Origin: Solea solea
Taxonomy: Eukaryota > Chordata > Actinopteri > Pleuronectiformes > Soleidae
Reading direction: 5' to 3'
NCBI RefSeq assembly: GCF_958295425.1
Contig: NC_081145.1
Coordinates: 28,420,624 to 28,484,623 of the forward strand
Length of the DNA: 64,000 bases
Below are positions 1 to 18,753 of the stretch, piece after piece (positions within the stretch are counted from its first letter, which is position 1; each line of letters starts with the position of its first letter). The translations under genes were made by a program, and so were the position numbers. A model generated the notes under the pieces. The model saw nothing but the letters and a program-made list of their open reading frames with translations, was not told the origin of the DNA and searched no databases.

Positions 1-759
1 CCAGGTTCAGTTCAGGACTTGAGGACTTATTTGGGTTTACCCCAAAAAATACAAAAACAAACACACACACACACACACACAAGCCCGGCGTCAATTGATG
101 CTTTTATTTAAATCACCAGCATCGGAAACAGTGAACAACGAAGTGGTCGGAGTCACTTGAACGCAACACTCGAGTCCTTTCCTGTGTTTATTTGAGTAAT
201 GTGTGTCACGTGACGAAGTGGCGGCTGCTGCTCACACACAAACACAATCGCTGTTCCTGTCTCTTCCTTTAATCTGGGTGAAAAAAAATCACAGATAAAA
301 AAAAAAAAAAAAAAAGTTTATTTTGGGGGGAATTAAGACAATTGTGAGGAAGACGCGAACGATTCAGAACTTTCTGATATCAAACGCGGGTGAAATGATG
401 AGTTCAAGGCCAATTAAAAACAAAAGTAAATCATTGATTATCTTTAAGGCACCAAGGTAAAAAAGTCCTATCTGAGATGATTCAGCGCTGCTGCCCCCTG
501 CTGGCTGTGAAATAATCCACATTGACGTTTTCTGGTGAAATTATAAAAAACAATTAGAGTGATTTTGTTCTCTCTCAGTGGATCCTGTGGAAGACTGACG
601 TCACACTCAAACTATGTAAACACTTTAAAGGAGCAGTGTGTAGAATCAATGAAAGAAACGCAACACAATGTTTGTAATCTAAGGTGTTACACCAAACCAG
701 GTCCTCTTGCACGTCGCACTGCCCGTGTCGGGGAATCACGGAATATTACACGCGCGTCG
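1..759. other. 3' flank of dus2, repeat-rich
   Basis: No gene is seen here. The stretch lies downstream of the dus2 stop on the minus strand and probably includes its 3' UTR. A TTTATT at 317-322 (AATAAA on the minus strand) beside a long A tract (297-315) is a candidate poly(A) signal. There is a short (CA)n at about 60-80. At about 625-660 the sequence resembles the end of a dispersed element (CTTTAAAGGAGCAGTGTGTA), similar to ends seen at about 10630 and 16870. A ctgctgccccctgctgg motif sits at 489-505. Confidence 0.5.
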
Positions 760-5530
<4,771 letters not shown>

Positions 5531-6586
5531 AAACAGATCGCTTTCATAATCATGATAATGAGTTAGCATCTTGAATTATGATGTTGCGTCTTGTTTTAAA
5601 GCTGATAACATTATTATCAGCATATCATTTAATATATAGAAACAATAACTTCAACACATGTTTGTTTTTTTTACCTTTTATTTATCTTTCATAATACTAT
5701 AATACGTTCATATCTTTCTATAAAAAATATGTTGGGGAATGTGATGCAGTTTTTTTAGTGTGATGAGAAAAGCAAAGACATGACTCTCAGTTTGTGTCAA
5801 TTAGCATTAGCCCCTTATGAGTCATCATGCAGCGTGTTTGCAATGATCCAGCAAGTAATGCAACCTCCAAAAGAATCACTTAGCATTCAGACCTTCACAC
5901 CTGACTGAAGCTCTTGATATTTAGTGATACAATTACGATCTTGGCGGTCAACAACGGCAAACAACTCAAAAACAACACACAAATAAAAACAAAATAGCTA
6001 GGTTGTTATTTTTTTAATGTAAACTCTCTGTGACACAGTCCAGCGTGTCTGTCTATTTAATGTATGCAGGGGGGAGGAGCTTCACAACACGCCAGAGATG
6101 ACGGATATTGCTAAAGGAGCAAATAAACATTTGTTGACTCACATATGGACACAGAGGTGTGTGTGTGGAAATGAGAGAAACAGCACATTGTTTGTATAAA
6201 CAAAAACAAATACAAATGTTAGCATAATTAATGTTATTTGACATCTGCTCCTGTTTATGGGCGTCAAGCCACTCCACTAATGGTGCGTTCCAGTTGTAGT
6301 CGGAAGTCAGAATTTCAGTTTCAACTGGAATGTCCCCTCGGATCAGAGTTCCAACTCGCAAAAGTCTGAGCGACATCACAAAACCTGACACAGGATTCCA
6401 CGGCAGCTGCCACTCGTGTCAATAATAAAAACTCATGTGGCTACACTGTGTGAGCCAAATAAACAGCTATTGCTAACAACGGCTAGCCCGAGATAAGTCT
6501 GGGTCCATGCTTTCCCCTGTCTTCTCAACTAGAACACGGTCATCTCAGGGATGACGTCACTTCCAATTCCGATGTAATAAAAAACT

Positions 6587-6730
6587 TGTTTAGGGAGGTT
6601 ACATTTTTGTCCTTAAAGTGCTGAGTGTTACTTTTTTTAAGTTGCATAAGGGTTAATGTGTTGTTTTTTTTACTGTATTCTGAATCCTGAGGTGCGATTT
6701 GTCGTGGACTCGGTGTGAAAAGGCTTTTGT
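6587..6730 (+). repeat. Dispersed repeat, copy 1 of 2
   Basis: Begins near TTTAGGGAGGTTA and ends near GGTGTGAAAAGGCTTT. It is about 90 per cent identical by eye to 8097-8245, in the same orientation. Family not recognised. Confidence 0.85.
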
Positions 6731-7309
6731 GGAGTTGCGTAACCTGTGCCAAGTCCAGCTGGAGCTCTGTTACCTAGGCAACGGTGAAATAACATCTTTC
6801 CTGTAGACCACAGCATCTCGTTTCCTCTCAGCCTTTGAAGTCAGAAAAACTGAGTTTTTTAGGGGAAAACAAAATTGTAACACAGCTTAAGAGCCAATAT
6901 ATGCTAAGTCACTAACGCTCGTGGCTAACATTAAGCTTGGTTAAAACAGCAGTCGTCTTATAGCAACAACAACAAAAAAAGACGTATCAGCGGCAACACC
7001 GGGTCAGGAAGAAGAGGATACAATTCACATTCTTAATACACATGACATTAGACTCTTATTATGAAAATACCTCTACATGCGATTACAACCACGGCGTGTC
7101 AGCAAACCTGATGATTACGTGGTGTAATCATGGTGGTGTGTGTGAGGTCAGAGCAGGGGCGGAGCAAGAGAACACACATACACACAGGAAGCTCATATAT
7201 GAAGAGAATATTGAAGACCAAAGTGCAAAACCAAACACAGAGTAAGTAATATAGTGAATGAGTTAATAAACAATATTATAATACACATTTCCCTTGCTTT
7301 TCACACCAA

Positions 7310-7530
7310 GTCCCACTATATATGTAGGAACCAACAATTTACCCAATCCCCATATTGCATGTTTTCAGACTGTGGGAAGAAGCCAGAGAAAACTCCCCAC
7401 ACACACACGAGGAGAACATGCAAACTCCATGCAGGAAGGCCCTTGTTCCGACTAGGTCGCAAACCCGGGTCTTCTTGCTGCAAGGGCAAAGAGTGCTAAC
7501 CACTACACCAACTGTGTGGCCCCATCATAA
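7310..7530 (-). mobile_element. tRNA-like SINE-type repeat, reversed
   Basis: On the minus strand it reads gtgtagtggttagcactct, then a B-box-like gggtttgcgacc, then the catgttctcctcgtgtgtgtg segment that is very common in fish genomes. It is a degenerate copy. Assignment to a tRNA-derived SINE rather than another element is by general resemblance. Confidence 0.6.
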
Positions 7531-8096
7531 AATTAACATTAAAATGTCAAAGTAATCAGAGGTTAGAGCTACATCCGTACTACTCTGTTTTTAATTTGAA
7601 AACACAAAAATTCTGCTCTGGATCCGCCTCTCGTCCTCTTTACCCCAGTATGTTCGAGCCTCAACAACAGAGAATTATCAAAACACCACTGGCTTCATTT
7701 TCTGCTTCAAAACACATACATTGTATAATCCAGCAGATGGCAGTGTTGTGTCATAAACGGCCTACACTGATAATTTATACATTTTGTTTTGTACTGTTGG
7801 TGAAAACTCTCATACACTCTTGGTAAAAAAAAAGCAGCAGCTGTTCTGAGAGTGAAGTTGTTTTTAAAACAGTGACACTACATCAAAAATAATGTTGTTG
7901 TTCATATGTGACATATCCCAGGCTGTGTTATCTCTCCAAAGGAAATATCATCAACATGACGTATATATAAACTATTGCATCTTTCATATGTGTTAAATTG
8001 AGGAAATTGGTACTAGTTATAATGCTGAAATTAATATTTTTTCATGATCAGGTTTGATCTTGATAAAAAAAAATCTATTTCATGAAAAATAAAAAA

Positions 8097-8245
8097 CCTG
8101 TTTAGGGAGGTTAAATTTTTTGTCCTTAAGGTGCTGAGTGTTACTTTTTTTAAGTTGCATAAGGGTTAATGTGTTGTTTTCTTTACTGTATCGGGAATCC
8201 TGAGGTGTGATTTGTTGTGGACTCGGTGTGAAAAGGCTTTAAGGC
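8097..8245 (+). repeat. Dispersed repeat, copy 2 of 2
   Basis: Direct-orientation partner of 6587-6730, about 1.5 kb away. Confidence 0.85.
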
Positions 8246-8568
8246 ACAAAAAACATAAAAGCAACAATCACAAGAAGAAACATTTCGTTGTCAGTCGATT
8301 CTGAGTCCTGGTGATATTACACAAAGAGAAACAAAAGGTCCAAAACGGCAAAAAAAAAAAAAAAAAAAGTCATTTTCAGAGTGTGATGCTCTGGGCAACA
8401 AGTTTCTGTGTTTATCGACTTTGTAGAAAAGAGAGGGGAAATAATGCAGGAGTCTCCACTCAACGGAAGAGAAACAGGTTCAGACCTAAAGCTCCCAAAA
8501 CCAGGAGCAGGAGTCTGGACTCTGAACAAAAACAAAACAAAGATCTTCACATATTCAGCCAAGAGTTT

Positions 8569-11288
8569 TTAAGAATTGGCAGACAAACTGCTCCTGCGTG
8601 ATGAGCGGTCAGTCCATTCTGAGGAGTTTGCGACCTCGATGGGGTCAATCTGAGGAAAGACCACGAAACACAACCTCTGGCCCACGTATGTCGCCCTCTC
8701 TGCAGGGAAACAGAAGTCACAAATCAACCAAGTGAGTGTGAGACAAGCTGCAGATCGAGAGCACACGTCAAAACTCACTATTTCAATTCAGCAAAAACCT
8801 AAGAATTAAGTAAATGAAGCTCAGTGGAGCTGAGGCATTATTTAGGACAGGTGAACGATGTTGAGGGCAGGTGAACGATGAGGACAGGTGAACGATGTTG
8901 AGGACAGGTGAACGATGTTGAGGACAGGTGAACAATGAGGACAGGTGCATGATGAGGACAGGTGATTGATGATGAGGACAGGTGAATGATGAGGATAGGT
9001 TAGCGAAGAGCACAGGTGAAGAATAAGGACAGGTGAACGATGTTGAGGACAGGTGAACGATGTTGAGGACAGGTGAACAATGAGGACAGGTGATTGATGA
9101 TGAGGACAGGTGAATGATGAGGACAGGTTAGTGATGAGCACAGGTGAAGAATAAGGACAGGTGAACGATGAGGACAGGGGAAGAATGAGGACAGGTGAAC
9201 GATGAGGACAGGTGAAGAATGAGAATAGATGAATGATGAGGACAGGTGAAGAATGAGGACAGGTGAACGATGAGGACAGGTGAATGGTGAGGACAGGTGA
9301 ATGATGATGAGGACAGGTGAATCGGTGTTAATTAAGGTCCGTGATTTGTGACCTTTGACCCATTATGACTGATTTTGTTTTTTAGTTTTGCCTTTAATTA
9401 AAAACAATTCATTTGAGATTTGTGTCCACAAATTAACTAAGTACATTTTAAACAAGCTGCTTCTTTTTTTTTTTTACTTGAGTACATTTTAGACCAGTAC
9501 TTGTACTTGCACTTAAGTAAAATGTTATTTAAAAAAAAAATAGTGGTACTTTTACTTGAGTACTTGAGTACTTTTCAGATTTCAGTATTCTCTCCACCTC
9601 TGACTGAAACTCACCGATGAAGTTGTAGATACACTTTGGTTTTTCTTTCCAGTGGACACCCAGGAAGTAGACAGGTACACCAGTGAGCATAATGACCAGT
9701 CCGACACCACAAACCACCGGCTCAGAGTAAAGACTGAAGCCCAGCAGCAGCGCCCAGAACATCAGGTAACACACAGGAACCAGCAGGTTCACCTGGTATA
9801 CAAAAATAAAACATGCACGCAGACAAAGACGTTCCTTATTTCTTCTTCTGGTAATGCGGAGCATGTGATGCCTTTGAACCCGTGATGCCGCTCACCTTGA
9901 TGGGTCGGTAAAGGTTGGGTTTCTTCCAGCGGTAGAACAGCAGACCTGCTATTGTGACGCCGTACGACAGGTAGTTGATGAAGGAGACATAGTTGATGAG
10001 GTTGTGTGTTTCTCCGATGCAGAGGATCACGATGGTCGCAGCACACTGAAAAAACATGGCAGCGTGGTCCTCATTAAAGGGGAATGCCGGTATTTTTGGA
10101 CCTGGGACCTCGTTCACACCCACATTTATAAACATTGGGCCCAGGTTGAAAAATATGGGTTCAAACACTGTAGAACATTTTTTCTCACAAGCGACAGAAA
10201 CACAAGCATGTCAACACAAGAAACGTCTACATACGCAGACCAGGAGAGCAGGGATTGGTGTACAGTTCTTGTAGTGGATCATGGCCAGCAGGCTGGGCAG
10301 GTGACCTTCTCTGGCACCTGAGAAACACAACCTGTGAACACAGACACCACACGGACCATCAGGGGCCACGATGGATTCGGAGTGGGAGGAGGCGGGGGGT
10401 GGGGCTCACCTGGAGGAAGTGAACAGGTAACCGTTGATCCCCCCAAAGGTGGACAGGGCCACAGAGATGGGCATGATGACGGAGAACATTCCCAGGAGCT
10501 TCTCTCCGAACGTCTGAACAGTGACAGAACAGAGAATCAGTGGACGCGTTCGCTTCATCTCGTCAAGAGGTCCTCTCCTCGTGGACATTCGCACAGTCAC
10601 CAGCTGAAGGCTGAGGACTCACCTCCAAAGACCAGTGTGTAGGATTTAGTGGCATCTAGTGGTGAAGCAACATATTGCAAACAAGTGGATATATTTTGCC
10701 TCTCACTCCTCAACCAAATGTATGAGGAACTACCACCGGTAACTGTGATTTAAGATGTGTCTCCATTTCCTCCCTTTGTACAAAAAAAAGGAGCCAAAAT
10801 ATCTCGAGAATTAGTGCAGCCATCTTGTTTTGGCAATGACTGCAGAAGGAAAGATGTGTTGTTGTAATTCTTATTTAGGCCACAAGGGGCAGGACTTTTT
10901 TAAGACTACAAAACAACATTTCTCTTCCTGGTGATTTTTAATTTCATTCAGTGCGCATAGCTAGTTTAGATCAATGCTAGTTAGCTGGCATAGCTATTTC
11001 AGATTGACACTAGTTAGCTAGCATAGCTAGTTTAGATAAATGCTCGTTAGATATCTTAGATAGATGCTACTCAGTTAGCATAGCTGACTTGGATAGATCA
11101 ATGCTAGTTAGCTAGCATAGCTAGCTTAGATAGATAGATGATAGTTAGTAAATAGACACACATACATAAGATATACACATACCTATGCTGCTGTTTGTAC
11201 AATTGAGATTGTTGTATGTGATAACCAATTCAGAACTGTCCTGTTTAAATCCAAACATATATACAACTGTTGAAAAGCATTACATATC

Positions 11289-11320
<32 letters not shown>

Positions 11321-14300
11321 ATAATAAATCTGCTCCTGGTCTCTCTCCTCTGTCCCTTATTTTTTATTTCACCACAACCGGTCGAGGCAGACGCTGCACA
11401 TCTTTCAGTCTGGTTCTCTCAGAGATTTCTTTATGTTAAAAGGAGTTTCTTCCTCTCGCTGAAGCGCGTACATCTTTACTGACAACACAAACAGGATGAG
11501 GAACAGCAGCAGCAGCGCTCGTGGATTCACGCTCGTTACTCACTACAGCCACAGCGTTGGACGACAGCAGCTCGTCGGGCGACATGGAGGAGAAGTAGGC
11601 GATGTTGGTGAGCGTGTACACAAACGTCACCAATGGAATGGAAATGTAGATGGCACGAGGTAGATTCCTAAACCGAGGATCACACACGCCGTGTACACAC
11701 ACGACACCACAAAACAAACAAAAGTTTAAATAAAAAAAGACGCTTTTCATTTTCATGTCAAACGTCAAAATTTACAATGAGATGTTTCTGATCAGGTAAA
11801 AGAACAATATGATCATTTAGCATGTTATCCCACATTTACGTCATGTCTTTCTTTTACATTACTTTTATTATCAATGACACTATGTTTTTAATTATTTTAT
11901 TTTGAAAAAACCTTGAAAGAAAGGTTTTACTATAGATGGATGCTCGTTAACCAGGACAGGTTAGCTATCATAGCTTACATTACATTACATGTCATTTAGC
12001 AGACACTTTTATCCAAAGTGACTTACAATGGAATTGAGTACAATCAGCCAGGGGTGGAGTTGAACTTGCGACCGGTCTTAACCACTGAGCCACTCCACCC
12101 CCCTGCTAGCTAGTTTATATGGATGCTAGTTACTGTAGCTAGGACAGATAGACGCCTAGCTTAGATAAGACACGTGCTAGTTAGCTTTCATAGCCAGATT
12201 AGATATATGCTAGTTAGCTGGCATAGCTAGGTTAGATAGGTAGATGCTAGTTAGTTCAGTTTAATTTTTTCTCTTCTGATGCCTAGTGTTTGTTCATTGT
12301 GTGAACTCTTGCGTTTCTCTTTTCTCTATAATATTGTGACGCTTTCTGTCTTACTATGTTCACTGTCCTGAGATAATGTATGTTGTGATTTGCTGCTATA
12401 CAAATCAAAAATGGATTCAAATTGAAAAATGAAAAACAGCTGTATGATGAGTCACTCAACAGAAAAGTGGACGTGAACCAGCAGCAGAAAGAAAATCATG
12501 GGGATGAAGATGAGCTCTGAGGAGCCGCGGTTCAGCTGGAATATTCACCTTCTGGGTTCAACCACCTCTTCTGTCACATAGTTGAGAAAGTTCCAGCCGC
12601 TGAAGGCAAACGAGGCCTGAAGGAAAGCCAGAGCGATCTGTCCGACCGTCGGCGTCTTCTCCAGAGAGAAGGCCACCTGAGGAGTCAGAGCCTCGTAGTT
12701 CCCTGAGGAAAAAAACACACACGGCAGAGAAAGTTTTGTTGTTTGTTGGTTAAACCTCAGGGGGCAGTGAGGTTTAACAGAGTTACCGTTGAAGATCTGG
12801 ACCAGGCCAACCACAATGATAAGACCCAGAGCCATCAGTTTCCCCACAGTGAAGATGTCCTGGATCCTGGTGGCCCAACGAACACTGGAGCAGTTCACCC
12901 ACGTCAGCAGCACTGAGACACAAAGCAAACGTAGATAAACAGGCGTCTAATCTCACTCAAGTCAGGTGAACGATGACGACATGTGAATGATGATGATGAC
13001 AGGTGAACGATGACGACTGTGAATGATGATGATGACAGGTGAACGATGAGGACAGGTGAACGATGAGGACAGGTTAACGATGATGACAGGTGAACAATGA
13101 TGACATGTGAATGATGATGATGACAGGTGAATGATGAGGACAGGTGAACGATGATGACAAGTGAACAATGATGACAGGTGAACGATGATGACATGTGAAT
13201 GATGATGATGACAGGTGAACGATGACGACATGTGAATGATGATGATGACAGGTGAACGATGACGACATGTGAATGATGATGATGACAGGTGAACGATGAT
13301 GACATGTGAATGATGATGATGACAGGTGAACGATGAGGACAGGTGAACGATGAGGACAGGTTAACGATGATGACAGGTGAACAATGATGACATGTGAATG
13401 ATGATGATGACAGGTGAATGATGAGGACAGGTGAACAATGATGACAGGTGAACAATGATGACAGGTGAACGATGATGACATGTGAATGATGATGATGACA
13501 GGTGAACGATGATGACAGGTGAACAATGATGACAGGTGAACGATGAGGACAGGTGAACGATGGTGACATGTGAATGATGATGATGACAGGTGAACGATGA
13601 TGACATGTGAATGATGATGATGACATGTGAACGATGATGACAGGTGAATGATGAGGACAGGTGAATGATGAGGACAGGTGAGTGATGAGGACAGGATCAC
13701 TAATGGAAAAGCAAAAAAAACGAGCTCTGCTGGAACTGTTTCGTGGAAAAGCGCCACAAGTGAGGAGTGCACCAACCAACCAGACTTGACAGAGGACCTC
13801 AGCGTTGTTTGGCCCTGAGCTGACATGACTCAGGTCTTTGTTGTCGCTGCCTAATTACTCGGTGCCCCCCCCCCCCCCCGAGTACCTGCACCGTTAATTC
13901 AGCACACAGCGAGTGATGAACGTCTTGAAGACAGCGTGTGATTCCCTCTCCTCTGACGCCATCCATCGTTCACACTCATTTTTAAGAGCTGGACGCTAAA
14001 GAAACGTGAGCAGTGCCCGCCCTCCTCTGGACAGGATGGGGGTGAGATAGATGGGAGGGCGGGGGGGGGGGGGGGGGGGGGGGTGGGGTTCGCCACGTTT
14101 GTTCCCATTTTACAGCGGAAGTGTTTTGTGTTGTGGCTGTGACAGCTCGTCTTTGTGCCGCAGAGCGAGGCTGCGGTGAGAGAGAGCGGGGCAAAGCTGG
14201 TGACAATGATGGACGAGGTGAAACAATCGTGCCCTCCCTCACTCGCCCGTTTCCCACATTCCGGCCTCCCATGGCAACCAACGGCCCCCCCCGCCCCCCC

Positions 14301-17227
14301 CCCCGTGTCACCGCTCGCCAACTAGAACACCACACACCAGAGCAGGGATATGATACACATGTATTTAAAAGGAGCATTCCAACCGTTTACATCGACGACT
14401 CAGCCTCGGTCGTCCCAGTTCGTACAACTATTTACAACTAACTACTTATTCACACTAGCTTACCCCCACATGACCACCCACCATCACCTCAGCCACCTTT
14501 TTCCTGTATTCTTCATTTTTAAACTCCATCTACTGTGTTCAAATTGTCCCTTTTATTTTATCATCACTTATCGGTTTGGGTTATCTTCTTATTTAAGATG
14601 TAAAGTCATTGTAAGGTGACAGTCCTGGGTCAGGCCTGCATTTGGACAGTGAGAACCGGGGCCGGGGGGTTAGGTTGTGGGTTAGATTCCCGGCTTTACA
14701 AAAGTCTCATCTCATTAAACGTACACCAAAGATTATGTTTACATCATTGTCTCACTGTTAGACAGATTTTTCTATTATACTATTATATTATATACTTAAA
14801 CAATTAACCGTTTGATATGGTATCATAATGACATCTTACAATATATGTTCGCGTCTTTATCTCACTGTCAGACAGACTTTTTTCCAGGAAACTGAAGTGT
14901 GTAAACCACTCACTCTCCCACACCAAAGTCCATTGAGAAAATCAGTGATTTTAACATCACACACACACACACAGGAGGTGCTGATCCACTGCTGCCTCCA
15001 TCACTAAGTTCAAATGTCTTATTTTTCAGAATTCGGCATTTGACACAAACTGGCCACACGAGGCAGCAGTAGACCAGCGGCTCCTGTGTCCCCACGAGCT
15101 AAAATCACTGATTTTCTCGATGGACTTTGGTGTGGGAGAGTGAGTGGTTTACACACTTCAGTTTCCTGGAAAAAAGTTTGTCCCACAGTGAGATACAGCA
15201 GTGAACATATACTTATATAAATACAGTAGACCTAAAATGACGTTGATTTTGACACAATATCAGCATTAAATAATCTTTTCCTTATTGTTTCATGTTAAAT
15301 GAGTATTTTCCTTTGCGTCTGTTCCATCACAAGCAAACTACACAAACCACGTCCTGCACTCGTCCTGCACTCGTCCTGCACTCGTCCTGCACTCGTCCGT
15401 CCTCCAGGGACGCCGGGCATTTTCCACTGCAGTCATTAACTTCACACGTGACCACTTCCCTTGTAGCAGAGGCCGTGTTGTGATGACGATGACATTTGAC
15501 TGACTCACTGTATCACATGATGATGGACAAGGTCTCTGCGTTCAGAGCATAAACCGCGGTTCAGCAAGTAAATGTGGTCCAGGGTCATTTTCTTTGTACG
15601 TGATTTAATATTTAGTTTGTGCCTTCAAACGTCTTCAAACCCACGTTTGCTGCCTTAAACTCATTTAACGTAATAATGTGGACGTCGTCTTGAATCTCGT
15701 GTCAGTAAACATGTTCCCGAGGTCTCGATCACAGGTTTCAGCTCTTCTTCAAAAGAACGTGATGCCAGTTTAGTAAAATATGTTCATATTTAGAAGAGAA
15801 AGTTAACACGTTAAGTTTTACATGATAACCATAGTCTGAGTTTGTTTCCTCTTCGGAGTGATTTTTTGTTCCGCGTTCATAGTTCCGCAACGTTTCTTTT
15901 GAAGAGCGCTGCGTTCTCCATTTGTTATAGTTTTTCATAGCCACGCTTTTGTTCTCCCTCAGTAAAGAGGATCTGTCTTGTGTTTGGTTGTCTTGTGAGT
16001 GCCAATAAACACCATTAAAAGGCCGCTCTGATCCATCTTGTCACTAACGAAATAACAAAAAATAAAACTGAGTTGTGAGTTTATAAAACCAGTGTTTTAA
16101 CACAACAAAGTACAAATACTATCTTTGTTACTACCAAATAAAAATAGGAGGAAGAGTGGATATTATGGTCTGTATTTATATAGAACTTTTCTAGTCTTGC
16201 TGCTTAACTCCACAGTTTTCACCCATTCACACGCTACAACATGAGGTTAACTGTCTTTGCTCAAAGACACATACAGATGAGCAGAGCCAGGAATTGAACC
16301 CATAACCTTCCAGTTGAAAGACAACTCGCCCTACCACTGATCCACCACGACTCACACACAAGCCAGGAGCAGTGGGCAGCACTTAATCTGCGCCCGTGGG
16401 GCAACGGGGGATTGGGTGCCCCGGCCCGTTCCCGGATTGAACCAGAGACCTTCTGGTTACGAGCCCAATTCCTTTCCTCTTTCCACTCAATGTTGAAGTT
16501 GTGACGTAAAGCAAATGACTTCCTGTGTGCAGCACCGGGCGACGTGAGATCTAAACACTGGGACCCACGCGAGTCACGTGGAGCCCAGAGACGTAATCAG
16601 CACTGTGTGAAGGCATGGTGTACTCGCACGGCCCTGTCGTATCCCACTTCACCATCGGGGTGGCGGTACAAGTCTGGACGCAGGGAATCGGACGCATTGC
16701 TACTAAAGAAGAAGAAGAGAACGACGCTACAGCTCCCAGACACGTGTGGTTCAAGGCCCGTGGGGAAGGGGACTCGGGTGTCAGCCGGTTCAAGGGTCGG
16801 ATCACTGACCTTGGCAACTATTTCTTCTGTTGAGTGCGTTAGGTTCTTCAGGGTCTGAAGTTACACACTACAGCTTTAATGTCACTCACAGAGACACGTG
16901 GCCGAGAGCATCCTCGTCGCCATGTACGGAGGGACGCAGTTTGGGAAGACGGGCTGCAGGACGTAGCTAGAGAAGGTGAGGGCGATGACCGCCAGTGTGG
17001 TCGGATACATGATGAGGACGGCGCTCCACAACAGCAGAAACCTGCACCGGGAGAAAGAGGGAGGAAACAATCACCTTTAACATCTTTAGGGAAATCTAAT
17101 GTTACGCTCGTCAACTGTTTATTGTTCTTAATTTCCCTTTAAACCTGAAACATTTGTCTTCTAATGAATCTGATCTGAGATTATCCACTCGGAGCTCCCA
17201 GAACTTAGACACTTAGACAGATAGACG

Positions 17228-17262
<35 letters not shown>

Positions 17263-18705
17263 TCTTAGCCATTAAACAAAAATAAAAGAACCGATGACGA
17301 GTGTTTGAACGTGTTCTCACCCCATCAGACCACCAAAGATCTCCGTCACGTAGGAGTAGTCTCCTCCAGACTTGGGGATGGTGACGCCCAGCTCAGCGTA
17401 GCATAGTGAGCCTAAAGCTGCGATGCATCCTCCCAGTAACCAGACCACCAACGCCAAACCCACGGAGCCCGAGTGCTCCAGCACGCCCTTCGGAGAGATG
17501 AAGATCCCAGAGCCAATGATGTTTCCTGAGGAAGGTGCACAGGTAGGTGTCAGGACAGGTGAGGATTTTATCCATCCATACCTTTTCTACCACTTTATTA
17601 TTTATTTCACCCTGGACAGATGGACACACACAGAGACAACCATTCACTCTCATTTAAAGTGTCCAGTTGACCTGCATGGTTTAGGACTGTGGCAGGAAAC
17701 GCAGAAAGGCCCTTGTTATAGCCGGGGCTCAAGAGTGCCAACCACTTCACCACCATCGTTTTATCCCTGGGAGTAAAATATGGGCAACAACACACTTCTA
17801 GCTCTACTCGACAGTGTCGGCGTCGGTCACGTCGTTTTTCCATGACTTCACAGCTCCTCCTCAAAGTGGGCGGAGTCATCATAGCAAAGCTGCGCAAAAC
17901 CGCTGTGACGTGGTTTTTAATACGTTGCATTCCATTACACATCATTTAGCAGATGCTTTTATCCAGAGCCACTTACATTAGTTAACCAAACTATAAAGTG
18001 CTCGTCATAAGTTTTTTTTTTTCCGTCGCCGTCTTAGTCTCTGCAGCAACGACTCCGCCCACGTCGAGGAGGAGCTACAGTAATGGAAAACCATACTAAT
18101 CCGTGTACAGCCGAGTCGTGTGGAGGCACGTGTGTCTCACTGGAACCTTTACATGAGCGCGTTCATCTAAGTCAGCTTCAGTGGTGAATGTTTGCATTCA
18201 TACTCGTGTGGATGACCCCTCTCTGACCCCTGCCTTAAACTACACTTGTGCCATTCACCCATTCACGTCACACACACACACACACACACAGCTCATCTAC
18301 GTGCAGCGCTTCTTCAAACACACATGGCTTTCATTCACATTCACACGCAGCCAGCACAGCTGTCAGGAGCAACTAGCTGAGCCAGGAATCAAACCTTTGA
18401 CCCTCTTTTGGTTGAAAGGCGGCTCGCTCTGCCACTGATCCACTGTCGCCCGTAAAGATCCAGTGTGCAAGAATTGGTGAAATCAGTTGGTGAGACTGAA
18501 GACTGTAATAAAGTGTGACAAGGAACTACGGTGGCCTTCACAGACCAAAGAGTCCTGACAGGTTTGTCCATTCAGGCTCCTGTAGACTCAGAACTCTTTC
18601 TAAGTGATTATATACTTTTATACTTAGGTAGTACATTTAAAGACATTTTACACTGTGAGACAGACTTTCCCAACAGGAAAGTGACGTTTGTAAACCACTC
18701 ACTCT

Positions 18706-18753
<48 letters not shown>

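Larger units (their letters stand above)
5531..8568. other. Spacer between dus2 and slc7a10
   Basis: No gene recognised. The spacer is AT-rich, with one reversed SINE-like repeat (7310-7530) and a pair of direct copies at 6587-6730 and 8097-8245. No clear poly(A) signal for slc7a10 was found just below 8569, so its 3' UTR end is undetermined. Confidence 0.6.

Noticed and set aside
12904..13826. Open frames of 250-290 codons on the minus strand
   Set aside because: Same minisatellite family as above; not conserved protein.
16190..16345. tRNA gene
   Set aside because: Has A- and B-box-like words but no complete cloverleaf or anticodon arm; it recurs as a family, so a SINE-type repeat fits better.
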